Part shown: piece after piece, positions 15,657 to 23,491 of the stretch
Numbering within the stretch: position 1 is the stretch's first letter
How the letters are laid out: the number at the start of each line of letters is the position of its first letter
Assembly (NCBI RefSeq): GCF_051388915.1
Contig: NZ_JBPKBH010000025.1
Span: 86,595-150,594 of the forward strand
Origin: Yinghuangia sp051388915
GTDB lineage: Bacteria > Actinomycetota > Actinomycetes > Streptomycetales > Streptomycetaceae
Direction of reading: 5' to 3'
DNA length: 64,000 bases
Translations under genes and position numbers: made by a program
Notes under the pieces: model-generated
The model's database searches: none
The model's input: the letters and a program-made list of their open reading frames with translations, nothing else
What the model was told of the DNA's origin: nothing

Positions 15657-17171
15657 TCAGCCGATCGGGACGTAGACGTTCTTCGAGCGCACGAACTCGG
15701 CGATGCCCTCGCGGCCGCCCTCCTTGCCGTAGCCGCTGTCCCGGAATCCCCCGAAGGGCGCGGCGGCGGGGAGGGCGGCGAAGCCGTTCACGGACACGTA
15801 TCCCGCGTCCAGGGCGGCGGCGACACGGTGGGCCCGTTGGAGGTCGCGGGTGTGGACGTACCCCGCGAGGCCGTAGGGAGTGTCGTTGGCGAGCGCGACG
15901 GCCTCTGCCTCGTCACGGAAGGTGGTGACGGTCAGGACCGGCCCGAAGACCTCGGTCTGCGCGATGGCCGATCGGGGGGCGACGTCGTCGAACACCGTCG
16001 GCGCCACGAAGTGCCCGCCGCTCAGACCGTCGCCGCCGACGGGCCCTCCCCCGAGGATGCGACGGCCCGCTCCCTCCTCCTCCGCATCCCGGATGAGACC
16101 CAGGATGCGTTGGGCGTGCGGGCGGCTGACCACGGGCCCGATCTGGGTGCGGGGATCGAGCGGATCGCCCAGCGGCATCGCACCGATCGCCCGGACGGCC
16201 CGGTCCACGACCTCGTCGTGCACGTCCTCGTGCACCAGCAGGCGCGTTGGCATGACACAGCCCTGGCCGCTGTTGCGCATGCAGACGCCGCCCGCGAAGA
16301 GGCCCGCGGCGTCGAGGTCCGCGTCCGGGAAGACCAAGTTGCCGGACTTGCCGCCGAGTTCGAGCACGACAGGGGTGATGTTGCGGGCGGCGCCGGCCAG
16401 GATCGCGCGGGCCGCGCCGATGCCACCCGTGAAGCTCAGCTTGTCCACTCCGGGGTGCGCGACCAGGGCCTCCCCTGCCGCGACTCCGCCCGGGACGATG
16501 TTGACGGCGCCTTCGGGGAGTCCGGCCTCCAGGGCGAGCCGGCCGAAGACCAGCGTGCTGAACGGGGCCAGTTCCATCGGCTTGACGACGACGGTGTTGC
16601 CGGCCGCGAGGGCGGCACCGGCTTTGCGGGCGACCGACGAAATGCCGCCGTTCCAGGTGGAGATCATGCCGATGACGCCGTACGGCTCCGGCAGCGTGTA
16701 GTCGAACGCCCGCTCGGGGAAGATCGGTACGACCCGGCCCTCCAGCTTGTCGGCCAGCCCCGCGTAGTACTCCAGGTAGTCGGCGGCCCGGCCCGGCATG
16801 GCCCGCGCCCCCGAGATCGGCGTACCGCACTCCAGAGTCAGCACCTGCGCGATCGACTCCGTCCGTCGGCGGATCAGCGCGGCGAGGCGCAGCAGGGCGT
16901 TGCGCCGCTCGTCCGGCCGCAGGCCGCGCCACACCGGGTACGCGGCGCGTGCCGCGTGCACCGCGCGGTCGACCTCGGCGGCGCCGGCCAGCGGCACGCG
17001 CGCCTGGACCCGTCCGGTGGCGGCATTGACGTGGTCGAAGTCGCCCTCGCTGCCGTGCTCGTGCTCCTCCGCCCCGATCAGGACGGTCATCCGGGGCAGG
17101 AACTCGGCCGCCGCGGTCTGGTGCCGCTGCGCGTCCACGGGGACGAGGACATCCGGGTCCGTCGTGGTCAT
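15657..17171 (-). CDS. NAD(P)-dependent aldehyde dehydrogenase
   Basis: A 504-residue aldehyde dehydrogenase of normal length. The general-base Glu is in VLELGGKSG (residue 271) and the nucleophile Cys in RNSGQGCVMPTR (residue 305), 34 residues apart as expected. The cofactor-binding ISTWNGGISSVARKAGAALAAGNTVVVKP and the C-terminal PFGGFRDSGYGKEGG are present. ATG 17171 follows GGAG. It sits between the ThDP lyase gene (29 bp upstream) and the CoA ligase (49 bp downstream). I infer that it oxidises the aldehyde released by the lyase to an acid, which the ligase then activates. Confidence 0.93.
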   Translation of the reverse strand: MTTTDPDVLVPVDAQRHQTAAAEFLPRMTVLIGAEEHEHGSEGDFDHVNAATGRVQARVPLAGAAEVDRAVHAARAAYPVWRGLRPDERRNALLRLAALIRRRTESIAQVLTLECGTPISGARAMPGRAADYLEYYAGLADKLEGRVVPIFPERAFDYTLPEPYGVIGMISTWNGGISSVARKAGAALAAGNTVVVKPMELAPFSTLVFGRLALEAGLPEGAVNIVPGGVAAGEALVAHPGVDKLSFTGGIGAARAILAGAARNITPVVLELGGKSGNLVFPDADLDAAGLFAGGVCMRNSGQGCVMPTRLLVHEDVHDEVVDRAVRAIGAMPLGDPLDPRTQIGPVVSRPHAQRILGLIRDAEEEGAGRRILGGGPVGGDGLSGGHFVAPTVFDDVAPRSAIAQTEVFGPVLTVTTFRDEAEAVALANDTPYGLAGYVHTRDLQRAHRVAAALDAGYVSVNGFAALPAAAPFGGFRDSGYGKEGGREGIAEFVRSKNVYVPIG

Positions 17172-17200
17172 CGTGGTGGCTCCTTGGTCTCCGGGGACGC

Positions 17201-18829
17201 TCAGAACGGCGAGGGCAGGCGCTGCATCGGGACGGAGACGACGGTCGAGCACTCGGCGGCGCACGCCCGCGCCAGGACCTCTGCGAGGTTCGTGATGTCG
17301 TCGACCACCTCGGCCTCGGCGCCGAAGGCGCGGGCGAGTGCGGACCAGTCGGGGTTGCGCAGGACGGTGCCGTATTCGCGGCCTCCGAAGCGGTCGCGCT
17401 GGTCGCGGTTGGAGTTGCCGTACGCGCTGTCGTCGAACACGACGGTCACCGTGTGGATGCCGTGCTGCACTGCCGTGGCCAGCTCGTTCGACGCGAACAG
17501 GAAGCCCCCGTCGCCGGTGACCGTGACCACGGGCACGTCCGGCCGCGCGACCTTGACCCCGAGGGCCGCCGGGTAGCCGAAGCCGAGGGTGCCCATGTAC
17601 GAGGTCGACAGGTAGGTGCGTGGCGCGTAGACCGGGTACGCCATGTGGCACATGTACGCCACCGACGTGGTGTCGCACACGAGTACTCCGTCGTCGGGTA
17701 TGCCCTGCCGCAGTGCCCTCACCATCTCCCATTGTGGGCCTATCGCGGCGAGTTCCCGTTCGGCCTTGGCCCGCGCGGCCCGTCCCTCGTCGGCCCGCGA
17801 GGCACGGTTGCCGCGGCCGCGCAGCAGGTCGGCGAGGGCGGCCAGGGAGAGCGCCGCGTCTCCGGCGACCGCGACGTCCGCGGGGTGGTTGCGTCCGATC
17901 TGCTCGGCGTCGACGTCGAGGTGGACCAGCTTCTGGTCCGGGCGAAGGCCCATGCCCTGGAAGCGGGTTCCGACCGCGAGGACGACGTCGGCCGCGTCGA
18001 GGACGGGCCGCATGCGCGGGTTGACCCACATCGTGCCGACGGACAGGGGGTGCCGGTCGTCGATGGCCCCCTTGCCCTCTCGGGTGGTGACCACGAGCGC
18101 CTGGAGCAGATCCACGACCTCGGTGAGGGCAGCGGACGCGTCCCCGAGGACCACGCCTCCGCCTGCCACGACAAGCGGGGCCGAGGAACCGGCGAGCAGT
18201 GCCGCCGCCTGTTCGAGCCGGTCCTGCGGGGCACTGCTCCGCGGGGGATTCGCCGCCGGGAGGGTGAGCGCGTCGGTCGGCTCCGCGAACGCCTCCGGGG
18301 GTATCTCGATCTCGGTGGGCCGCGGGCGTCCGGTGTGCATGCGCTCGAACGCCTCGTGGACGGCCGGCGCGATCCCGTCCGGGTGTATCACCCGCTCCGC
18401 CCACTTGGTGATCGGCCGGACGACGTCGAGCTGGTCGTGCACGTCGTGCAGGAGGCCCAGGTCCTTGCCTATCCCGTGCCGGTTGACCTGTCCGGCGATC
18501 AGCAGCACCTGCGAGGAGCAGGCGTACGCCGTCGCGAGCCCGGTGGCGGCGTTGTACACCCCGACGCCCGGCACCACCATGGCGACGCCGGGACGCCCGG
18601 ACGCCCGCGCGTAGCCGTCGGCCATGTAGGTGGTGGCCTGCTCGTGCCGCGTGACGATGTAGCGCAGCTCGGGCGAGTCGACGAAGGCGTCGAGGGCCGC
18701 CATCAACTGGTCGCCGGGCAGCCCGAAAACGGTGTCGACGCCTTCTGCCACGAGTTGGCGGGCCAGTGCGTGACCGCCCGTCCAGTGACCCGTGTCAGCG
18801 CCCCCTTCGGCGGACATCTGTTCTGCCAT
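17201..18829 (-). CDS. Thiamine diphosphate-dependent lyase/decarboxylase (acetolactate synthase-like)
   Basis: A 542-residue three-domain ThDP enzyme. The N-terminal Pyr domain has the cofactor-activating Glu in TRHEQATTYMADGYARASG (about residue 70). The middle domain has VVLAVGTRFQGMG. The C-terminal PP domain has the GDGGFLFASNELATAV...FDDSAYGN magnesium/ThDP motif. The superfamily includes benzoylformate decarboxylase, oxalyl-CoA decarboxylase and 2-hydroxyacyl-CoA lyase, and sequence alone does not separate them. Its place between a 2-oxoglutarate dioxygenase and an aldehyde dehydrogenase favours a lyase producing an aldehyde. ATG 18829 is used; the ribosome site is weak (GTGAGG, 9 bases away). 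An AT-rich GTATAAAGTAC site lies 59 bp upstream, so it may have its own promoter. Confidence 0.87.
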   Translation of the reverse strand: MAEQMSAEGGADTGHWTGGHALARQLVAEGVDTVFGLPGDQLMAALDAFVDSPELRYIVTRHEQATTYMADGYARASGRPGVAMVVPGVGVYNAATGLATAYACSSQVLLIAGQVNRHGIGKDLGLLHDVHDQLDVVRPITKWAERVIHPDGIAPAVHEAFERMHTGRPRPTEIEIPPEAFAEPTDALTLPAANPPRSSAPQDRLEQAAALLAGSSAPLVVAGGGVVLGDASAALTEVVDLLQALVVTTREGKGAIDDRHPLSVGTMWVNPRMRPVLDAADVVLAVGTRFQGMGLRPDQKLVHLDVDAEQIGRNHPADVAVAGDAALSLAALADLLRGRGNRASRADEGRAARAKAERELAAIGPQWEMVRALRQGIPDDGVLVCDTTSVAYMCHMAYPVYAPRTYLSTSYMGTLGFGYPAALGVKVARPDVPVVTVTGDGGFLFASNELATAVQHGIHTVTVVFDDSAYGNSNRDQRDRFGGREYGTVLRNPDWSALARAFGAEAEVVDDITNLAEVLARACAAECSTVVSVPMQRLPSPF

Positions 18830-18887
18830 GGTTCTGAGCCTCACTTCGACGCGACCCGCCCGGCCGAAACCGTCCGGACTATACATT

Positions 18888-18898
18888 GTATAAAGTAC
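18888..18898. promoter_or_regulatory. GTATAAAGTAC operator-like site
   Basis: Second exact copy of the 11-mer, in the context ACATTGTATAAAGTACC, 59 bp upstream of the ThDP-enzyme start at 18829. It shows that the downstream part of this gene series is probably controlled separately from the genes before it. Confidence 0.55.
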
Positions 18899-18929
18899 CT
18901 ATGCCAGAGCGTCGGGTCCTCCGGCTATC

Positions 18930-19018
18930 GGATCTTCGGTTTCCAGATCTTCTGGTTTCCAGATATTCGGTTCCGGATCTTCGGTTCCGGATCCGAGGCT
19001 TCCGGACCTGAGGCTTCC
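18930..19018. repeat. Six degenerate 14-16 bp tandem repeats
   Basis: Units start at 18930, 18945, 18961, 18975, 18989 and 19004. They follow the pattern GGATCTTCGGTTTCC, drifting to GGACCTGAGGCTTCC. They fill the gap between the amidohydrolase stop (19052) and the ThDP-enzyme promoter and are less GC-rich than their surroundings. The unit length varies and there are no unique spacers, so this is not a CRISPR array. Role unknown. Confidence 0.8.
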
Positions 19019-19051
19019 GGGTCTAAGGGTCGTGCACCTGAGGATTTCCGC

Positions 19052-20284
19052 TCAGGGCGCGAAGGGCAGTTGGAACAGTTTGATGGCGTTGCCCCGGGCG
19101 ATCTTGCGGATCGACTCGTCGTCCAGGTGCCCGAACTGCTCCTCCGCGGCCTTGACCGAGTGGGGCCAAGTACCGTCCTGGTGCGGGTAGTCCGTCTCGA
19201 ACATGACGTTGTCCACCCCGATGCGGTGCAGCATCTCGACGCCGGCCCGGTCCTTGAAGAAGCAGGAGTGGACCTGCCGGTGGTAGTACGTCGACGGCAG
19301 CTCGGGGCACGCCGATTGCGAGTTGCTCCACCCGCGGTGCGTGTCCCAGACGTCGTCCACGCGCTCCAGGAGGTACGGCAGCCAGCCGATCTGCGCCTCG
19401 GCGTACAGCAGCTTGACGCCCGGGAAGCGGTGCAGAACCCCGGAGAGCAGGAAGTCCGTCATGCTCGCGACGGAGTTCCCGAAGATGATCGTCGCGGCCA
19501 CCGCGTCGGGGGCGTCCGGCGACGCCTGCGGGGTCTTGGTGCCCGAGCCGATGTGCATGCACACCACCGTCCCGGTCTCCTCGCAGGCCCGGAAGAACGG
19601 ATCCCAGTACCCGCTGTGGATGCTGGGCAGGCCCAGGTACGTCGGCAACTCGGAGAAGGCGACGGCGCGCACGCCCCGGGCGGCGTTGCGCCGGACCTCT
19701 GCCGCGGCGAGCTCGGCGTCCCACAACGGGACCAGGCACAGCGGTACCAGCCGCCCGCCGGACCCGCCGCACCAGTCCTCGACCATCCAGTCGTTGTAGG
19801 CGCGGACGCACAGCAGCGCCAGCTCGCGGTCCTTGCCCCAGAGGAAGACCTGACCGCAGAAGCGCGGGTAGTTGGGGTAGGACAGTTGGGCCTCGACGCC
19901 GTTGAGGTCCATGTCGGCCAGCCGGTCCTGCGGCTTCCAGCACCCCGGCCGCATCTGGTCGAAGGTCACTCCGTCCAGGCTGATCTCGTCGGCGGGATAC
20001 CCGGCGGCGGCTATGAGCCTCTTGACCGAGTACTTGTGGTCCTCGTAGAACCACCAGGCGACGTCCGGACCTTCGGTCCCCGGCTCCTCGATGTAGCCGC
20101 CGCCGTCGAGCTTCGGGGTGCCCGCGGGCAGGTAGCGGATACGCGGCCCGATGTCCCGGTAGCGGGCCGGCAGACGGCTCGTCCACACGTCGGGCGGCTC
20201 GACGACATGGGCGTCGACGTCGATGATCAGGGGAATTCGGCCGGGGGCTCCGGACGGTTCGACCGGACCGGTATCGCTGGACAT
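19052..20284 (-). CDS. Amidohydrolase family 2 (PF04909) enzyme
   Basis: A 410-residue member of the same subgroup as the enzymes at 4863 and 6274. It has IDVDAHVVEPPDVW (DxH), MRPGCWK, RAYNDWMVEDWCGG, the metal His in CMHIGSGT (about residue 242) and the Asp in ETDYPHQDGTWP (about residue 366). ATG 20284 follows GGAGGG by 5 bases. It lies 38 bp after the dioxygenase at 20323. Three such paralogues in one region suggest successive or alternative hydrolytic/decarboxylating steps on related intermediates. The precise chemistry is unknown. Confidence 0.87.
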   Translation of the reverse strand: MSSDTGPVEPSGAPGRIPLIIDVDAHVVEPPDVWTSRLPARYRDIGPRIRYLPAGTPKLDGGGYIEEPGTEGPDVAWWFYEDHKYSVKRLIAAAGYPADEISLDGVTFDQMRPGCWKPQDRLADMDLNGVEAQLSYPNYPRFCGQVFLWGKDRELALLCVRAYNDWMVEDWCGGSGGRLVPLCLVPLWDAELAAAEVRRNAARGVRAVAFSELPTYLGLPSIHSGYWDPFFRACEETGTVVCMHIGSGTKTPQASPDAPDAVAATIIFGNSVASMTDFLLSGVLHRFPGVKLLYAEAQIGWLPYLLERVDDVWDTHRGWSNSQSACPELPSTYYHRQVHSCFFKDRAGVEMLHRIGVDNVMFETDYPHQDGTWPHSVKAAEEQFGHLDDESIRKIARGNAIKLFQLPFAP

Positions 20285-20322
20285 CAGGGCCCTCCCTCGC
20301 TTCTCGGCTCTCCGGACGGACA

Positions 20323-21123
20323 TCAGGCGGGGCGGTCGCCGGCGATGGTGACCCGGTGCAGGACGCGCTCGGCGCCGCCCGTGTCGCCGACGACCGCGTG
20401 CTGGGTGCAGCGGTTGTCCCAGATGACGAGGTCGCCGACCTGCCAGCGGTGGCGGTAGACGTACTCCGACCGCGCCACCTGCGCGTACAGGTATTCGAGC
20501 AGCGGCGCGCTCTCCTCGACCGACCAGCCGTCGAACCGCTCCGTGTAGTCGCCGTTCACGAACAGCGCCTTGCGGCCGGTGACCGGATGCGTCCGGACCA
20601 CCGGGTGCGTCTGCGTGACGGCACCCGTGTCCAGGCCCGCCGCGCCGGCCAGTTCGGTGCCCTTGTGCACCGCGCGCAGTCCGTCGAGCGTGGCCCGCAG
20701 CCCCGGCCCGAGGTTCTCGTAGGCCAGGTACGCGCTGGACCACATGGTGTCACCGCCGATCGGCGGCAGCGTTCGCGCCAGGAGCATGCTCAGCGCGGGC
20801 GGGCAGGCGGCGTGGGTGGTGTCCGCGTGCCAGCGCTGCGTCACGGGGTTGGGGTCGTAGATCTTCATCAGCCCCGGATAGCCCTCGATGCTCGGAACAT
20901 AGGGGTGCACCGACACCTCGCCCCATTCGGCCGCGAAATCGAGCTGGTCCTGCGGCGACATCGACGCCTGGCCCCGGATGCACAGCACCTGGTGTTCGAG
21001 GAAGAGCGCCCGCAGGCGGTCGACCACCGCGCCGTCGACCCCCGACGCCAGGTCCACCCCCGTGACCAGCGCGCCGAGGGCCGACGAGAGGCGCTCGACC
21101 TTCAGGTTCACCGTTGCCGACAC
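20323..21123 (-). CDS. TauD/TfdA-family 2-oxoglutarate Fe(II) dioxygenase
   Basis: A 266-residue non-haem iron dioxygenase. The iron ligands are the HxD pair in RWHADTTH (about residue 98) and the distal His in WDNRCTQHAVV (about residue 241). The 2-oxoglutarate-binding Arg is in HRVTIAGDR (about residue 258). GTG 21123 follows GGAGG by 4 bases. The family hydroxylates unactivated carbons or cleaves C-S, C-O or C-N bonds. As first gene of the minus-strand series it could hydroxylate the carbon next to a carboxylate, feeding the ThDP lyase. That is an inference from gene order. It shares a divergent promoter region with the acyl-CoA dehydrogenase pair. Confidence 0.9.
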   Translation of the reverse strand: MSATVNLKVERLSSALGALVTGVDLASGVDGAVVDRLRALFLEHQVLCIRGQASMSPQDQLDFAAEWGEVSVHPYVPSIEGYPGLMKIYDPNPVTQRWHADTTHAACPPALSMLLARTLPPIGGDTMWSSAYLAYENLGPGLRATLDGLRAVHKGTELAGAAGLDTGAVTQTHPVVRTHPVTGRKALFVNGDYTERFDGWSVEESAPLLEYLYAQVARSEYVYRHRWQVGDLVIWDNRCTQHAVVGDTGGAERVLHRVTIAGDRPA

Positions 21124-21178
21124 ACGTCCTCCTGAACGTTGGGCCGCCCTCGGCGACTCTCGCACTGATCTACATATT

Positions 21179-21189
21179 GTATATTCTAC
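21179..21189. promoter_or_regulatory. GTA-N5-TAC operator-like site between divergent operons
   Basis: GTATATTCTAC inside TATTGTATATTCTACA, 56 bp before the dioxygenase start and 95 bp before the acyl-CoA dehydrogenase start. It is a member of the GTATAAAGTAC family, centrally placed to control both directions. Confidence 0.5.
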
Positions 21190-21283
21190 ATGCCACTCTC
21201 GGCGCCACCCATGCGAGGTAAACCGCGGCTCGTTCCCGGCACCGGCAGGGCCGGCGCGCCGGTCCGAGGAGGACGGAGTTCGG

Positions 21284-22312
21284 ATGCAGCTCACGCTCGA
21301 CGACGAACAGGAAGCCCTGCGACGTGCCTTCGCGGAACTCTTCGCCCGCGAGTCGTCCTCCGCGGCGGTCAGGGCCACGGAGCCGACCGGCTTCTCGCCC
21401 GGGCTCTGGGAGGTGCTGAAGGCGGCCGGGGCCACGGACCTGGGACTCCCCGACGAGGTCGGCGGCGCCGACGCGGCCCTGGGGCACTGCGTCGTCATCG
21501 CCGAGGAGGCGGGACGACGCGTCGCTCCCGTACCGCTCGCCGAACACACCGCCGCAACGCGCGCGGTGGCCCACGCGGGCGAACCCGGACCGCTTGCCGT
21601 CCTTGCGGCCGAGCCTGCCCCGATCACCCTGGCACTGCGTCCCGTCGGGCATGGTCCGGTGCTGGTGCCCGCCGGTTCGGTGGCCGGGCAGGTCCTGGTG
21701 CTGGACGCCGAGCGCGCACATCTCCTGCTGATACCGAACGACACCCCGCCCCCGGCCGTGCCCAACCTCGCGTCACTCCCCCTGGCCGAGCACCGGTTCG
21801 CACCGGCCGACACTCCGGGCGTGCTGGTCGCCGACGACGCACGGGCGCACGCGCTGTTCGCCGCGGCCGTCGACGACTGGCGGCTGCTCACCGCCGCCGC
21901 GCTGGTCGGACTCGCCGACGAGGCACTCGCCCGCACGGTCGAGTACGTGTGCGACCGGCGGCAGTTCGGACGGCCCATCGGGTCGTTCCAGGCGCTCCAA
22001 CACGGTCTCGCGGAAATGCCCGGCCGGATCGCGGGAGCCCGGCTCCTCACGGCACGCGCAGCGTGGTCGTCGGACAACGGACACGGCGACGCGGGACGGC
22101 TCGCCCGTACCGCGTTCCTGTTCGCGGCCGAAACCGCCCGCATGGTGACGTCCAAGGCCATCCACTACCACGGCGGCTACGGCGTCATGGAGGAGCACGA
22201 CATCCAGATGTACTACCGCCGGGCGAAGGGCTGGCCGCTCGTGGCCGGCGACCCCGCCGCGGAGTACCGCCGACTCGCCGACGTCCTGTACGGCCCCGCG
22301 AAAGGACAGTGA
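21284..22312 (+). CDS. Acyl-CoA dehydrogenase, short (beta-type) subunit
   Basis: A 342-residue acyl-CoA dehydrogenase with a shortened middle domain. The C-terminal helical domain is recognisable: CDRRQFGRPIGSFQALQHGLAEM, then AIHYHGGYGVMEEHDIQMYYRRAKGW. The usual substrate/flavin loop CxTEPxAGSD is not present. Such half-active subunits pair with a partner in the heteromeric ACADs of actinobacterial steroid metabolism. The partner is almost certainly the gene starting 3 bases after its stop. ATG 21284 follows GGAG by 5 bases. It is divergent from the TauD-like gene across a shared AT-rich site. Confidence 0.88.
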   Translation: MQLTLDDEQEALRRAFAELFARESSSAAVRATEPTGFSPGLWEVLKAAGATDLGLPDEVGGADAALGHCVVIAEEAGRRVAPVPLAEHTAATRAVAHAGEPGPLAVLAAEPAPITLALRPVGHGPVLVPAGSVAGQVLVLDAERAHLLLIPNDTPPPAVPNLASLPLAEHRFAPADTPGVLVADDARAHALFAAAVDDWRLLTAAALVGLADEALARTVEYVCDRRQFGRPIGSFQALQHGLAEMPGRIAGARLLTARAAWSSDNGHGDAGRLARTAFLFAAETARMVTSKAIHYHGGYGVMEEHDIQMYYRRAKGWPLVAGDPAAEYRRLADVLYGPAKGQ

Positions 22313-22314
22313 CG

Positions 22315-23466
22315 ATGGACTTCACGGAGGACCCGGCGACCGGCGAGTTCCGCGAGGAGGTACGCCGGGTGCTCGCCGAGCACTTGACCGCCGAGCTGCG
22401 CGAGCACGTCGGGCGGACCGGCACGAACCACGACTGGGGGCTGCACCGTGCGGTAGCGGAACGCGGCTGGCTGGCCGGAGCCCTCCCCGTCCCGCTCGGC
22501 GGCACCGGGCGCAGCCCCGAGCAACTTGCTGCGCTCTTCCGCGAGTTGGAGCTCGCGTCGGCACCGTACGACGGCATCAGCAACGCCATGCTGGTCTCGT
22601 ACATCCTCGGCCACACCGGGACCGCCACGCAGAAGGAGACAGTGATGGCCGATCTCCTGACCGGTCGTGCCATTGCGTGCCTCGGCTATTCGGAACCGGG
22701 CTCCGGCTCCGACGTCGCGGCCGCCGCGACCCGTGCGATCCGGGCGACCGACGGCGACGGATGGGTGGTCAACGGACAGAAGATGTTCACCAGCCTCGCC
22801 GAGGAGGCGCGGTGGGCACTGCTGCTCGCGCGCACCGACACCGAGGCGGCCAAACACCGCGGGCTCACCTTCTTCCTGGTCGACATGACGTCTCCCGGTG
22901 TCGAGGTCCAGGAGCTGCGCACGCTCAGCGGAAAGCGCACCAACATCACCTACTACGACGACGTGCGCGTACCGGACGCCTACCGCGTGGGCGAGGTGAA
23001 CGGCGGCTGGGACGTCATGCTGGTCGCCCTGTCGTTCGAGCGCGGAGTGGCCGGAGGGATCAGCGACATCGCGGCCCTCCACGACCTCGCGGTCGCCAAG
23101 GCGCGTACGGTGCGGAGCATCTCCGGGGAGTATCTGATCGACCGCCCGGAAGTGCGCGAGCGCCTGGCGCGGGTCGCCGTCGACATGGAGGTCGCCGAAC
23201 TGCTCGGCGCCCGGGTCGCGTGGGCCGCGGGCACGGACCGGCTCCCCGCCCAGGAGGGGGCGGAGTGCAAGCTCTTCGCCACCGAGGCATACGGGCGCGC
23301 GGCCGACGCGATTGTCGACGCCTTCGGCTCCGAGGGGCTCCGACACGACCGGGAGATCGAACACGCCTACCGCGTGGCGCCGATCTTCACCACCGCCGGG
23401 GGCACCAGCGAAGTGCTGCGCAACCTCATCGCCGAGCGCGGCCTGAAACTGCCCCGGGCGCGCTGA
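22315..23466 (+). CDS. Acyl-CoA dehydrogenase, FAD-loop-containing (alpha-type) subunit
   Basis: A 383-residue acyl-CoA dehydrogenase. The flavin/substrate loop CLGYSEPGSGSDVAAAATRA (about residues 120-139), VNGQKMFTSLAEEARW, and the C-terminal IFTTAGGTSEVLRNLIAERGL are present. In the last motif the position of the usual catalytic Glu (YEGT) reads TAGGT, so the base must come from elsewhere, as in heteromeric ACADs. The start lies 2 bp after the upstream stop, with AAAGGA as ribosome site, so the two subunits are co-translated. Its stop is 25 bp from the convergent fused ACAD gene. Confidence 0.9.
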   Translation: MDFTEDPATGEFREEVRRVLAEHLTAELREHVGRTGTNHDWGLHRAVAERGWLAGALPVPLGGTGRSPEQLAALFRELELASAPYDGISNAMLVSYILGHTGTATQKETVMADLLTGRAIACLGYSEPGSGSDVAAAATRAIRATDGDGWVVNGQKMFTSLAEEARWALLLARTDTEAAKHRGLTFFLVDMTSPGVEVQELRTLSGKRTNITYYDDVRVPDAYRVGEVNGGWDVMLVALSFERGVAGGISDIAALHDLAVAKARTVRSISGEYLIDRPEVRERLARVAVDMEVAELLGARVAWAAGTDRLPAQEGAECKLFATEAYGRAADAIVDAFGSEGLRHDREIEHAYRVAPIFTTAGGTSEVLRNLIAERGLKLPRAR

Positions 23467-23491
23467 CGGGGGGCGCACAGCTGCGGATCGT

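Noticed and set aside
18930..19018. CRISPR array
   Set aside because: Units are 14-16 bp, directly adjacent, without spacers, and no cas gene is present.
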